From positions 227,330 through 291,329 of the forward strand of contig NZ_BLTE01000003.1 in NCBI RefSeq assembly GCF_013019105.1: a stretch of 64,000 nucleotides of DNA, written 5' to 3'. A program made the position numbers and the translations under genes. This document shows, piece by piece, positions 44,594 to 52,594 of the stretch. Under the pieces are notes generated by a model. It was not told the DNA's origin. It saw only the letters and a list, made by a program, of their open reading frames with translations, and did not search any database. The stretch's first letter is position 1; each line of letters starts with the position of its first letter. This DNA comes from Fundidesulfovibrio magnetotacticus. Lineage in GTDB: Bacteria; Desulfobacterota; Desulfovibrionia; Desulfovibrionales; Desulfovibrionaceae.

Positions 44594-44800
44594 TACGGGC
44601 GAAGCGGCCCGGAATCCAGCGGAGGGGTGAGCGAAATAAGCCTACATTCCCATACGCCGCGCCAAGGGCGCGAAGAAGGATTCGCGAAAGCGCGTCACAA
44701 GAGCCACACCTGAAGGAAGGGGAGGCTGCCGGACGATCCGGCTCGTGCGCCAGCGAATCCTTCGCATTTTTCGAGCGGTCCCAGGGGCCGCTTTTTTTTT
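44594..44800 (+). ncRNA. Candidate structured small RNA
   Basis: About 207 nt between a TATAGT -10-like element (44583-44588) and a strong terminator. Helices visible: CGCGCC-aag-GGCGCG (44658-44672); aaggattcgc (44676-44685) pairing with gcgaatcctt (44753-44762); and inside that rod GCG, CAC and GAGCC (44690-44705) pairing with GGCTC, GTG and CGC (44740-44750), separated by small bulges. The apical loop has CTGAAGGAAGG and ends with gccgg/ccggc. It does not match SRP RNA, 6S RNA, tmRNA or RNase P signatures that I know. Existence depends on promoter and fold; -35 is weak. Confidence 0.42.
44775..44800 (+). terminator. Strong rho-independent terminator
   Basis: GCGGTC pairs with GGCCGC around CCAGG (44775-44791, one G-T pair), followed by nine T residues (44792-44800). 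No protein gene precedes it on the plus strand within 390 bp, which suggests it ends a small RNA. Confidence 0.85.
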
Positions 44801-44812
44801 GCCCGTCGGCCC

Positions 44813-45910
44813 CTATCCCCTGTGCCCCTCCACCCAGCGGATCTCGCGCTCGATGGAATCCACCACGTCCTTTTCCTTGAGTTCCTCGGGGAGCACGTCG
44901 AAGGTGTAGGTCTCCACCTCCAGGGGCACGTGGCCGGGCACGCGGGGCAAAAAGCCCTCCAGGTAGTCCCGGGTGCTCAGGCAGCCGGGCAGCTCCCTCA
45001 GGAACACCGGCACGTGGAAGTGCACGCGCCAGCTCTCCACGCCTTCGGGGCGCGCGGCCAGGGCCTTGTCCAGGTCGTCGAAGCGCAGGATCGCGCCGTC
45101 CTCCAGGCGGGCCGCGCACTGGTGCAGGTAGACGGGCTCGTGGAAGCGCGCCAGGGGGGTCAGGTCCGGCCCGTCCAGGTGCAGGGCCGAGGAGACCTGC
45201 ACGTGGCCGATCTCCAGGTCCGCGCGGGCCAGGGCGGCCAGGGTCTCGGCCGGGGCCTCGTACTGCAGGGCCTGGTGGCAGCAGTCCACGCAGGCGGTGA
45301 AGTGGGGGGCCAGCCCGGGGGAAAGCTCCAGACGGTCGCGCAGGGCCGCAAGCTGGGGGGTGGTCTCCACCAGGCAGCCGGGCTCTGGCTCCACGGCCAG
45401 GCGCACCGTGCGCCCGGTGCGCTGGGCCAGCTCCCGCAGGGCGCGCAGGGTCCCGCGCAATCCTTCCAGGGCCAGGGGCTCCTGGGCCGGGTCGAACCCG
45501 GCGCGGAAGCCCACGGGCACGGTGGACACCGAGCCCGTGTCGCCCTCGGGCAGCCACAGGGCCAGAAACTCCGCCAGACGCAGGGTGTAGGCAGCCCGTG
45601 CCGGGTCGCGCCAGTCGGGCAGGTAGACCTGCTCCTTCACGGGCGCGGCATGGAAGGTCCCGTAGGGAAAGCCGTTCACCGTGGAGACGCAGAGGCCGTG
45701 CTCCTCCATCCAGTCCCTGAAGCGCAGGGCTTCTGCGTGGTCCAGTTCGCGCGCCGCGCGCCCGGAGAGGCGCAGGCCCATGGGAAAGGGCGCGTCCGGG
45801 CTGAGCCGGTCCTTCACGCGCAGGGTGTGGGCCTGGAGGTTGGCGAAGGTTTCGGCCCAGGATTCGCCCGGATGGATGTTGGTGCAGTAGGTGACGGGCT
45901 GGCGGCTCAC
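44813..45910 (-). CDS. EboE-like metabolite traffic protein (TIM barrel)
   Basis: A 365-residue protein with a TIM-barrel, xylose-isomerase-like layout. The start VTYCTNIHPGESWAETFANLQAHTLRVKDRLSPDAPFPMGLRLSGRAA, the metal-ligand-type LAVEPEPGCLVETT, TACVDCCHQALQYEAP, and GHVQVSSAL, YLHQCAARL, VHFHVPVF follow EboE of the ebo/edg clusters. In those clusters it belongs to a set that moves an exported metabolite precursor; its reaction is unknown. Start GTG 45910 overlaps the eboD stop (GTGA). The pair lacks the other ebo genes (eboA, B, C, F) nearby. C-terminus ends before two plus-strand terminators. Confidence 0.82.
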   Translation of the reverse strand: MSRQPVTYCTNIHPGESWAETFANLQAHTLRVKDRLSPDAPFPMGLRLSGRAARELDHAEALRFRDWMEEHGLCVSTVNGFPYGTFHAAPVKEQVYLPDWRDPARAAYTLRLAEFLALWLPEGDTGSVSTVPVGFRAGFDPAQEPLALEGLRGTLRALRELAQRTGRTVRLAVEPEPGCLVETTPQLAALRDRLELSPGLAPHFTACVDCCHQALQYEAPAETLAALARADLEIGHVQVSSALHLDGPDLTPLARFHEPVYLHQCAARLEDGAILRFDDLDKALAARPEGVESWRVHFHVPVFLRELPGCLSTRDYLEGFLPRVPGHVPLEVETYTFDVLPEELKEKDVVDSIEREIRWVEGHRG

Positions 45911-47046
45911 GCGAAACGCTCCCGCAGCTGGTCCGAGGCGCGGCGCATGAGCGCGAAGTCCACGGCGTTCACCTCCACCCGCGAGCCGATGCCCGTGAGC
46001 AGGCTCAGGAACAACCTGCCGCCCAGGTGCTCGCGGAAGGCCTCCAGGGCGGCCTCCATGTCCAGGCTGTCGAGGCCCGCGTGCCAGGGGGTGAAGCCCA
46101 GGGCGGGCAGGACCTCCAGGATGCGTTCCAGGTCGGCCTCCGGCAGGAGCCCGGCCAGCCGGGAATAAACGCTGTCCAGGGCCACGCCCACGGCCACGGC
46201 CTCGCCGTGCCCCAGGCTGCCGCCCGAGGCTTCCTCCAGGGCGTGGGCGCTCCAGTGGCCGAAGTCCAGGGGCCGGGAGGAGCCGAACTCGAAAGGGTCG
46301 CCGCTGGTGGCGATGTGCTCCAGGTGCAGTTCGGCGCAACGCTCGATGGAATGCTCGTAGGGGTCGGGCTCGAAGCGGCCCAGGGCGTCTCTTTGCACGT
46401 GCAGGCGGTCGAAGAAGGCCCTGTCCTTGATCAGGGCGATCTTCACGGCCTCGGCCAGGCCAGCGCGGCGTTCGCGCGCTGGCAGCCCGTCCAGGAAGGC
46501 GAAGTCGCTCAGCACGGCGAAGGGCGGGGCGAACGTGCCCAGGAAGTTCTTGCGGCCGAAGAAGTTCACGGCGTTCTTCACGCCCACGCCCGCGTCGTTC
46601 TGGGCCAGCGCCGTGGAAGGCATGCGGATCAAGCGCACGCCCCGGTGGGCCGTGGCGGCGGCGAACCCGGCCGCGTCCAGGAGCGCGCCGCCCCCGGCCA
46701 CCAGCAGGAAGGACTGGCGGCACAGGCGCGCCGCGAAGATGTGCTCCAGCGTGGCGTGGAAGACCGAGAGGTCGTTCTTGGCCGCCTCGCCCCCGGGGAG
46801 CGCCAGGGGGGGCGCGACGTTCAACGCCCCGGGCCTGGCCCGCAGGTAGGCCTCCAGGCGCTCGGGCAGGTCCGGGAAGGCCCGGAGGAGCCCCTGGTCG
46901 AAGACGGCGGCCAGACGGTGCGGGCCGCCCGGGGCCAGGGCCAGGATGTCCGCCAGGGCGGGGTTTTCGGGGTCGAAAGCGTCGCGCGTGAAGACGACGG
47001 GGAACTCGTAGGGCACGGCCAGGGCCTGGCGGATGGTCTTGCTCAT
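45907..47046 (-). CDS. EboD-like 3-dehydroquinate synthase family protein
   Basis: A 379-residue protein of the dehydroquinate synthase superfamily (sugar-phosphate cyclases). It keeps GGGALLDAAGFAAATAHRG (NAD site), MPSTALAQNDAGVGVKNAVNFFGRKNFLGTF, EAVKIALIKD and the metal-binding DFGHWSAHALE and LGHGEAVAVG. Differences from AroB in the phosphate-binding parts and the pairing with an EboE-like gene point to EboD rather than the shikimate pathway enzyme. The product is probably a cyclitol or other non-aromatic ring compound. No clear ribosome site precedes the ATG. It ends overlapping eboE. Confidence 0.84.
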   Translation of the reverse strand: MSKTIRQALAVPYEFPVVFTRDAFDPENPALADILALAPGGPHRLAAVFDQGLLRAFPDLPERLEAYLRARPGALNVAPPLALPGGEAAKNDLSVFHATLEHIFAARLCRQSFLLVAGGGALLDAAGFAAATAHRGVRLIRMPSTALAQNDAGVGVKNAVNFFGRKNFLGTFAPPFAVLSDFAFLDGLPARERRAGLAEAVKIALIKDRAFFDRLHVQRDALGRFEPDPYEHSIERCAELHLEHIATSGDPFEFGSSRPLDFGHWSAHALEEASGGSLGHGEAVAVGVALDSVYSRLAGLLPEADLERILEVLPALGFTPWHAGLDSLDMEAALEAFREHLGGRLFLSLLTGIGSRVEVNAVDFALMRRASDQLRERFA

Positions 47047-47205
47047 GACCGGAGGGTGTAGGCGCTGGGGCGCTTGGCCGTCAATCGGGAGGCTCGCGCG
47101 GGCAAAAAACGTACTCGCGTGCGTTGTGGAGCGCAAAAAGCGTACTTTCGGGGGGGTGATGTCTTGAGGATGACCGTGAAAGGCCGGTCTGCGGGTATTC
47201 ATGCG

Positions 47206-47222
47206 TTGGCACGCCTGATGCT
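47206..47222 (+). promoter_or_regulatory. Sigma-54-type promoter
   Basis: TTGGCACG-cctg-ATGCT fits the sigma-54 consensus TTGGCACG-N4-TTGCA: the -24 part is exact and GG and GC are separated by 10 nt. It is about 80 bp upstream of the ATG of the secreted Lys/Ala/Pro-rich protein. A TATAGA overlaps downstream and could be a sigma-70 -10, but lacks a -35. Confidence 0.72.
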
Positions 47223-47302
47223 ATAGACTGCATATTCGCGTCGGGCGTCCGGTGTGGATGGCCGAATGAGCGAAAATGCAACGCATCATGGAGAGAAATA
47301 AA

Positions 47303-47806
47303 ATGAAACGCATCGTTTCCGTTGGTGTTCTTGGCGCTGTTCTGCTGACGGGATTCAGCGCTTTCGCATCGGACAAGGCCGATGCGGTCCAGGCCGCGAA
47401 ACCTGCGCCGGTTTCGGCCCCGGCCCTGGAAGTCAAGAAGCCGGAGGCCCCCGCCGCGACCGCAGCCGCGTCTCCCGCCAAGGAGACGGCGCTCCCGGCC
47501 GCCAAGAACGGGACGCCCGCCAAGGCCGTGCACGCCAAGACCCCGGCCTCGCTGGAGAAGTCCGCCCATCCGGCCAAGCCCGAGGCCGTCAAGGCAGACC
47601 CCTCCGCCACGGCCGCCAAACCCGAGGCCAAGCCCGTCGCCAAGACGGACGTGAAGCCTGTGGCCGAGACGGCCAAACCCGATGCCAAGGCGGACGCCAA
47701 GGCCGACGTGAAACCGGTCGCCGAAGCGGCCAAGCCCGTCGCCAAGGCCGACGCAAAGCCCGAGACGGCCGCCAAGCCCGCCCCGGCCGCCACCCGCGTC
47801 AACTGA
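47303..47806 (+). CDS. Secreted Lys/Ala/Pro-rich low-complexity protein
   Basis: A 167-residue exported protein. The signal peptide (MKRIVSVGVLGAVLLTGFSAFA, residues 1-22) is followed by an unstructured mature part made almost only of Ala, Lys, Pro, Val, Thr and Glu/Asp, with degenerate repeats such as KPVAEAAKPVAKADAKPE. It has no globular domain, cysteine or tryptophan. GGAGA lies 8 nt before the ATG at 47303. The upstream sigma-54-type promoter and a strong hairpin downstream make it a single-gene transcript. Similar basic repeats occur in histone H1-like and cell-wall linkers, but it is secreted; role unknown. Confidence 0.8.
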   Translation: MKRIVSVGVLGAVLLTGFSAFASDKADAVQAAKPAPVSAPALEVKKPEAPAATAAASPAKETALPAAKNGTPAKAVHAKTPASLEKSAHPAKPEAVKADPSATAAKPEAKPVAKTDVKPVAETAKPDAKADAKADVKPVAEAAKPVAKADAKPETAAKPAPAATRVN

Positions 47807-47862
47807 TCCTGGAGGAAGCCGCGCCGCGCCTCACCCCGTGAGGCCCGGCGCGGCCAGGGACC

Positions 47863-47901
47863 CCCGGCCGGGGACGCGGGCCCCGGCCGGGCTAAACCCT
47901 T
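47863..47901 (+). terminator. Probable terminator of the low-complexity protein gene
   Basis: Perfect 11 bp arms (CCCGGCCGGGG at 47863-47873 and its complement at 47881-47891) with a 7 nt loop. Only a short TTTT follows at a distance, so termination may be partial. Confidence 0.55.
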
Positions 47902-48024
47902 TTCCCGGGGCGTCCGATAAGCCTTTCGGAGCGGGCGGAAGCCCTTTCCGCGCAAAGCGTCCGGCATGCGGTATGCATTGATCCGGGCATGAAGAGAGCC
48001 GATCGGCCACGGCGGGAGGCGGCC

Positions 48025-48180
48025 ATGAACAGACTGAGAACACTGAGACACTACCTGCAGCACAGGCTCAACCCGGCACACATCTATTGCAGGCTCTGCG
48101 AAATCGGTTTCGGCAGGCTCCAGGCCAGGAAGGTTTCGACCGTCTACGCCAGGTTCTACTCGCTCACCTGGCTCGGGTAG
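48025..48180 (+). CDS. Small basic protein, 51 residues, unknown
   Basis: A 51-residue basic protein, MNRLRTLRHYLQHRLNPAHIYCRLCEIG..., with a cysteine pair (CRLC) and a helical amphipathic start. GGGAGG lies 5 nt before the ATG at 48025, whereas a longer in-frame ATG at 47989 has no site. The gene has protein-like composition and sits between two same-strand genes. No family recognised. A real small protein is likely but not proven. Confidence 0.5.
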   Translation: MNRLRTLRHYLQHRLNPAHIYCRLCEIGFGRLQARKVSTVYARFYSLTWLG

Positions 48181-48336
48181 CCGCGCCTCCGGGCCGTCGC
48201 GCACGGCGGCCCCGCGCCCCTCGCCACCAAGGCCCGGGACGTTTCTTCCGACCCACCCTGGGTCCTTCCCTCCGGGCGGCCTTGTGGGTTATGCACCCTG
48301 CCCACGGCACGCGCCATCACATTCCAGGAGGGCCCC

Positions 48337-48999
48337 ATGTACGTAGGCCTGAAGATGCTCAAGGATTTCCACCCCGTCACCCCGGCAACGCCCCTCTCCG
48401 AAGCCAGGAAAATCCTGGAAAAAGAGGAGTACTGGATGCTTCTCGTCACCGAGGGGGAGCGCCTGGCGGGCTACGTCCGCCACGAGGACCTGGCCGCCGC
48501 GCTGCCCTCCCTGGTCTCCACCCTGGAACGCCACGAGGCCAACTACCTCATCTCCAAGCTCACCGTGGGCATGGTCATGCGCCGCGACATCACTACCGTG
48601 CCCCCGGAAATGGAAATCGAGCAGGCCGCCCAGATCATGCACGACAAGAACCTGGCGGGCCTGGGCGTGGTGGACGAGAAGGGGCGGCTGGTGGGCTACA
48701 TCAACCGCACCGTGATGCTCGAAGTGCTCGTGGAGGAGATGGGCCTGGCCCTGGGCGGCTCGCGCCTGGTCTTCGAGGTGGAGGACCGCGCGGGCGTCAT
48801 CCTGGACGCGGCCGGTGTCATCGCGGCCCACGGCGCGAGCATCCTTTCCACCAGCACCTTCTTCCACAACGGACGGCGCATGGTGATCCTGCGCGTGAAC
48901 GCCCTGGACGACGCGCCCATCCGCGCCGACCTGGAGGCCAAGGGCTACCGGCTGGAATCCGCGGCGGACTTTCGGCGCGAATGGGCCGAGGGAGCCTGA
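48337..48999 (+). CDS. CBS-CBS-ACT domain protein (AcuB-like)
   Basis: A 220-residue cytoplasmic protein with two CBS motifs (about 5-60, PLSEARKILEKEEYWMLLVTEGERLAGYV; and 75-135, MRRDITTVPPEMEIEQAAQIMHDKNLAGLGVVDEKGRLVGYINRT) and an ACT-like C-terminal domain (about 140-215, LVFEVEDRAGVILDAAGVIAAHG). CBS pairs bind adenosine nucleotides and ACT domains bind amino acids, so it is likely a metabolic sensor. AcuB of Bacillus, a related protein, is linked to acetoin use. The gene is followed 2 bp downstream by a periplasmic protein gene. Confidence 0.9.
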   Translation: MYVGLKMLKDFHPVTPATPLSEARKILEKEEYWMLLVTEGERLAGYVRHEDLAAALPSLVSTLERHEANYLISKLTVGMVMRRDITTVPPEMEIEQAAQIMHDKNLAGLGVVDEKGRLVGYINRTVMLEVLVEEMGLALGGSRLVFEVEDRAGVILDAAGVIAAHGASILSTSTFFHNGRRMVILRVNALDDAPIRADLEAKGYRLESAADFRREWAEGA

Positions 49000-49001
49000 T
49001 C

Positions 49002-49466
49002 GTGCGCCGCGCCCTCGCCGCCCTGACCCTGCTGGCCCTTCCGCTGGCATCGGCCCTTCCGGCCCAGGCCGCCATGCAGGCCGAACCCAAGGATTTCCTG
49101 GGCATCCCCTTCGCCAAACCCTACGAGCCCGACCGCACCTTCTCCTGCCAGCGCGATTCGGAAGAGGGCCTCAACTGCGCCCGCGCCACGGACCAGCTCG
49201 TCCTGCTGGGCGTGCCCCTGAAGAACCTGCGCTACGTCTTCATGCAGGGCTACCTCTACACCGTGGACGCCGAGGTGGCCGGGCGCGAAAACCACGACCG
49301 CCTGGTGGCGGAACTCACCGCGCGCCACGGCAAGCCCGAGACGCTCCAGGGCGGCATGCTCTCCTGGAGCGGAACCAACGTGGACATCCTTCTGCACTAC
49401 GACGCCTCCCGCAAGACCGGCGAGGTGGACTACATCTACAAGAACATCCCCTGCGGACTCGAATGA
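49002..49466 (+). CDS. Periplasmic protein with two cysteines, unknown
   Basis: A 154-residue exported protein. The GTG start at 49002 gives a clean signal peptide (VRRALAALTLLALPLASALPAQA, residues 1-23), with GGGAG 7 nt before; an upstream ATG at 48981 would add seven residues and lie inside the CBS-ACT gene. The mature part has DFLGIPFAKPY, SCQRDSEEGLNCAR, a beta region GYLYTVDAEVAG and LLHYDASRKTGEVDYIYK. The protein looks globular and the two cysteines may form a disulfide. It resembles small periplasmic proteins of unknown function. Confidence 0.72.
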   Translation: MRRALAALTLLALPLASALPAQAAMQAEPKDFLGIPFAKPYEPDRTFSCQRDSEEGLNCARATDQLVLLGVPLKNLRYVFMQGYLYTVDAEVAGRENHDRLVAELTARHGKPETLQGGMLSWSGTNVDILLHYDASRKTGEVDYIYKNIPCGLE

Positions 49467-49485
49467 GCCGTCCGAGGAGCGCCCC

Positions 49486-50055
49486 ATGGTCCTGAAACTG
49501 ATCCTGCGCGACACCGTGTTCTGGCTTATCCTGGCTGGTTGCGCCCTGGCCGTCGCCACGGGGGCGGCCCTGCGGCCCACCGGGCCGGGCAGCGAGGGCA
49601 AAGCCCCCCTGACCGGCCAGCCCGTGGTGGTCCACCCTGCGGACGACCCGGCCCTGGCGGGCATCGTCAACGGCACGTTCCCCAAGGTGGACGGGCAGCT
49701 CACCCTGGGGCAGGCCTTCTCGCGCTATCCGTGGTTCACCGGCCCCGCCAAGTGGATCGCCCGGGGGGCGGCCGCCTCGCGCACGGCCGTGGTCACGGTC
49801 CCCCTGCGCATGCCCCTGGAGGCCGAGGCCCTGGGCGCGGGTTCCGATTCCTACCGCGTGTTCTACGTGGCCGAGTTCGGCTACTCGGGGGATTTGAAGT
49901 CCTTCCGGCCCCTTTCGAGCGCCGTGGAGGTGCGCGACGCCGAAAACAAGCTGCGCGCCCGAGTGCCCGACCCCGAGTTCATCCTGGTGCGCCGTGTGAT
50001 GCGCGGAGTGGAGCCCGGGGTGAGCCTCGGGAACGGCGTGGCCAAGGGGCGCTGA
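49486..50055 (+). CDS. Membrane-anchored periplasmic protein, unknown
   Basis: A 189-residue protein with one N-terminal membrane helix (about 8-30, VFWLILAGCALAVATGAAL) and a beta-rich periplasmic part with conserved-looking aromatic and Gly residues (FSRYPWFTGPAKWIARG, SYRVFYVAEFGYSGDLKSFRP). It is probably a lipid-anchored or signal-anchored component. GAGGAG lies 6 nt before the ATG. Its stop overlaps the start of the DUF1786 gene, so the two may act together, which is inference. Confidence 0.72.
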   Translation: MVLKLILRDTVFWLILAGCALAVATGAALRPTGPGSEGKAPLTGQPVVVHPADDPALAGIVNGTFPKVDGQLTLGQAFSRYPWFTGPAKWIARGAAASRTAVVTVPLRMPLEAEALGAGSDSYRVFYVAEFGYSGDLKSFRPLSSAVEVRDAENKLRARVPDPEFILVRRVMRGVEPGVSLGNGVAKGR

Positions 50056-51092
50056 TGGCGGGCATTCTCTGCGTGGACGTGGGCAGCGGCACCCAGGACG
50101 TGCTCTGCTGGCAGCCGGGGCTCTCCATCGAGAACTGCCCCAAGTTCGTGCTGCCCTCCCCGGCCAGGAGGGTGGGGGCGCGCATCCGGGAGCTCACGGC
50201 CCGGGGCGCGGGCGTCCACCTGTGCGGCGCCAACATGGGCGGCGGCTTCGTGCGCGCCGTGCGCGCCCACCTGCAGGCCGGACTCGGCGTGAGCGCCACG
50301 CCCCGGGCCGCCCTGGCCCTTACCGACGACCCCTCCACCCTGGAGGCGCGCATGGGCGTGCGCGTCCTGGAGCGCTGCCCCGAGGGGCACGTCCCCGTGC
50401 ACCAGGCCGATTTCGACCCCGGCTTCTGGCAGGGCCTGCTGGCCCAGGCGGGCGTCGAGGCCCCGGACATGGTGCTGGCCTGCGCCCAGGACCACGGCTG
50501 CCACCCGGGGCAGTCCAGCCGCCTGGGGCGCTTCCGGCTTTGGGAGCGCTTCCTGGCCCAGGGGCCGGGGCGTCTCGCGGATCTGCTCTACGTGGAGGTT
50601 CCCGCGGAACTTACGCGGCTGGCCGAGCTCCAGGAGGCCATAGGCGGCGGCCCCGTCATGGACACAGGCCCGGCGGCCGCCCTGGGCGTGCTCCACGACC
50701 CCGAACTGGAGGCCCTGGTGGACGGCGAGGGCGCGCTGGTGGTGAACATGGGCAACAGCCACGTGCTGGGGCTTCTGGTGCGCTTCGGCCGCCTGCACGG
50801 GGTCTACGAGCACCACACCGGCATGCTGGAGGCCCCTGAACTGGCCCGTCAGCTGGAGCGCTTCCGCACCGGAGCGGTGGACTGCGCCGAGGTGTTCGGC
50901 GCGGGCGGGCACGGCTGCGCCTTCCACGGCGGCGGCGAGGCCTTCCGGGAGACGCTGGTGATCGGCCCCAGGCGCGCGGAGCTGGCCGGGCATCTCGCGG
51001 CGCGCTTCCCGGCCCCCCTGGGCGACATGATGCTCACGGGCTGCTTCGGGCTTCTCAAGGCCTGGCAGGAGCGGGGCAGGCCCACGGGCTGA
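50055..51092 (+). CDS. DUF1786 family protein
   Basis: A 345-residue cytoplasmic protein of the DUF1786 family. The N-terminus MAGILCVDVGSGTQDVLCW is an actin/sugar-kinase-like phosphate-1 loop (DxGSGTxD), and later VNMGNSHVLGLLV and GGEAFRETLVIGPRR are the corresponding second half. ASKHA-type ATP binding is therefore expected. Several cysteines and a pattern of glycines are kept. Related proteins are found in archaea and in anaerobes, sometimes with pyruvate-formate-lyase activators. The ATG overlaps the previous stop (TGATG). Confidence 0.84.
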   Translation: MAGILCVDVGSGTQDVLCWQPGLSIENCPKFVLPSPARRVGARIRELTARGAGVHLCGANMGGGFVRAVRAHLQAGLGVSATPRAALALTDDPSTLEARMGVRVLERCPEGHVPVHQADFDPGFWQGLLAQAGVEAPDMVLACAQDHGCHPGQSSRLGRFRLWERFLAQGPGRLADLLYVEVPAELTRLAELQEAIGGGPVMDTGPAAALGVLHDPELEALVDGEGALVVNMGNSHVLGLLVRFGRLHGVYEHHTGMLEAPELARQLERFRTGAVDCAEVFGAGGHGCAFHGGGEAFRETLVIGPRRAELAGHLAARFPAPLGDMMLTGCFGLLKAWQERGRPTG

Positions 51093-51113
51093 CCCGCCCC
51101 GCCTCGACGACTG

Positions 51114-51437
51114 CTAGCCGAAAGTGCACACGTACTGGGCCACCGCGCCCTCCACCACCATCTCGAAAGAGGTGTTGGCGGGCACGTTGAAGGCCTGTCC
51201 GGGGCCGTAGACCCCCCATTCGTCCTCGCCGTCCACCTTGGCGCGCACGCTGCCCGCCGTGATCTCCATGATCTCGGGGTCGGCGGTGGTGAAGGTGTAG
51301 GTCCCGGGCTGGCACACACCCAGGGAGCGGCGCACGCCCGAGGCGTCCCAGATGGAGTGGCTGACCACGTTGCCGTTGAAGAAGACGTTGGCCACGGCCT
51401 TGGCCTTGACGTTCTCGAAAAATTCCGGGCTTTTCAT
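51114..51437 (-). CDS. ppnP: Pyrimidine/purine nucleoside phosphorylase PpnP
   Basis: A 107-residue cupin-fold protein matching PpnP (DUF1255). It has FFNGNVVSHSIWDASGVRRSLGVCQPGTYTF, EIMEITAGSVRAKVDGEDEW and FNVPANTSFEMVVEGAVAQYVC. PpnP splits nucleosides with phosphate to a base and ribose 1-phosphate, with broad substrate range. AAGG lies 9 nt before the ATG. It is followed by a repeat protein gene on the same strand. Confidence 0.95.
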   Translation of the reverse strand: MKSPEFFENVKAKAVANVFFNGNVVSHSIWDASGVRRSLGVCQPGTYTFTTADPEIMEITAGSVRAKVDGEDEWGVYGPGQAFNVPANTSFEMVVEGAVAQYVCTFG

Positions 51438-51473
51438 GGATGGACCTTCAAAGGTTGAGGGTTTGCGCGGGGG

Positions 51474-52415
51474 TTAAAGGCCGCAGTCGTAGCGGATGGG
51501 CGCGAAGAGGCCCTCCAGGAGCCTGCCCACCGTGAAGCGCGCGGTGTCCAGGGGAAAGGCCGGGGCGGGGTCTTCCCCCAGGAGCGCCGCGCCGCCTTGG
51601 AAGCGCACGCGCAGGGGCTTCACGTCCTGGACGCGTTCGTCGCAGAGATTGGGCACGCGCGTGGGGGCGAAGCGCCGGGGTTTGCCGTCCGGGAGCGCCG
51701 CCTCCACGGTGTTCATGGGCGTGGAAAGGGCCACGGGTTCGCCGTCCGGGCCGAACTCCAGGGAGCAGACGTCGCCGTGTATGCCCAGGGCGTCGGGGTC
51801 GAAAGCCTCCAGGATGCCGATGGGCGTGGGCACGGGGGTGAGCGCGGCGGGCTCGAAGGAGCGCAGCGCCCCGGACTCGTGGAAGGAGATGCCGATGCGC
51901 GCTTTCTGACGCCCCAGGGGCGTTTCGATCTCCACGCTCTCGCCCGGCCAGAGGGTCACGCTTTTCAGCGCCCCGCCCGGGAAGAACTGCACCCCCGCGA
52001 TGCGGGCCGTGATGCTTCCGGCCGGTGTTTCCAGGGTGAGCGGGTCGTTGAGGGTGGCCTCCTCCTTCTCGGTCCAGTAGCCTGAGAGCTTGCCGTAGAC
52101 CGGGAAGACCCGGCGCAGCTCGCCGTCCGGGTGGAAGCTCACGAATTCGGCCGGGAGCGGCCCCAGGGGGGTGGGAAGCACGGTGCGCTCCTCCAGGGCC
52201 ATGGATTTGAGCGAACCGTCCGGATGGAACTCGATGGGGTGCACCTTGGGGCGGCGGGCGTCGTCGGTGGAGTGTTGCGCGTTCAGACGCCCCAGGGGCG
52301 TCTCCAGGGCGAGAGGGGCGGCCGGAACGCAGCCGATCAGCGCGCCGTCCGGGCCGTATTCGGGAAAGTCCACCGGCCCCAGGGGGCCGTAAAGGGTCTG
52401 CACGGTGAGCGTCAT
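51474..52415 (-). CDS. Beta-repeat protein with FxPDGxL motifs
   Basis: A 313-residue protein built from at least five degenerate repeats of a beta-strand unit: PIEFHPDGSLKSMAL, VSFHPDGELRRVF, VQFFPGGALKSVTL, ISFHESGALRSFEP and LEFGPDGEPVALS. Short repeated strands with a G-x-L/V turn resemble MORN-type or other solenoid repeats. No signal peptide is visible, so it is probably cytoplasmic. GAGGAA lies about 6 nt before the ATG. Function unknown. Confidence 0.75.
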   Translation of the reverse strand: MTLTVQTLYGPLGPVDFPEYGPDGALIGCVPAAPLALETPLGRLNAQHSTDDARRPKVHPIEFHPDGSLKSMALEERTVLPTPLGPLPAEFVSFHPDGELRRVFPVYGKLSGYWTEKEEATLNDPLTLETPAGSITARIAGVQFFPGGALKSVTLWPGESVEIETPLGRQKARIGISFHESGALRSFEPAALTPVPTPIGILEAFDPDALGIHGDVCSLEFGPDGEPVALSTPMNTVEAALPDGKPRRFAPTRVPNLCDERVQDVKPLRVRFQGGAALLGEDPAPAFPLDTARFTVGRLLEGLFAPIRYDCGL

Positions 52416-52594
52416 GGGATTCCTCGTTTGAAGATTCCGCGCATCCTAGCGGATTTGTCAAAAGAGGCAAACCACCCGCTTGGAGGGTCCCGCGGAAGGC
52501 CCCCGTTGTCGCCGCACGGGTTAATTCCCGCGAATCCGTGCAATTGTGGACGGTTGCCGTTGAAATACGTTTGACTTGCGGATATGGGGTTTTC

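Noticed and set aside
44594..44800. Naming the candidate RNA as SRP, 6S, tmRNA or RNase P RNA
   Set aside because: The GGAA-tetraloop/AGCAG symmetric loop of SRP RNA, the tmRNA tag frame and ends, and the RNase P conserved blocks were sought and not seen; 6S-like pairing is not convincing.
44587..44880. 97-codon plus-strand frame over the candidate RNA
   Set aside because: Arg/Pro/Ser-rich, crosses the strong terminator and runs into the minus-strand eboE gene; no ribosome site.
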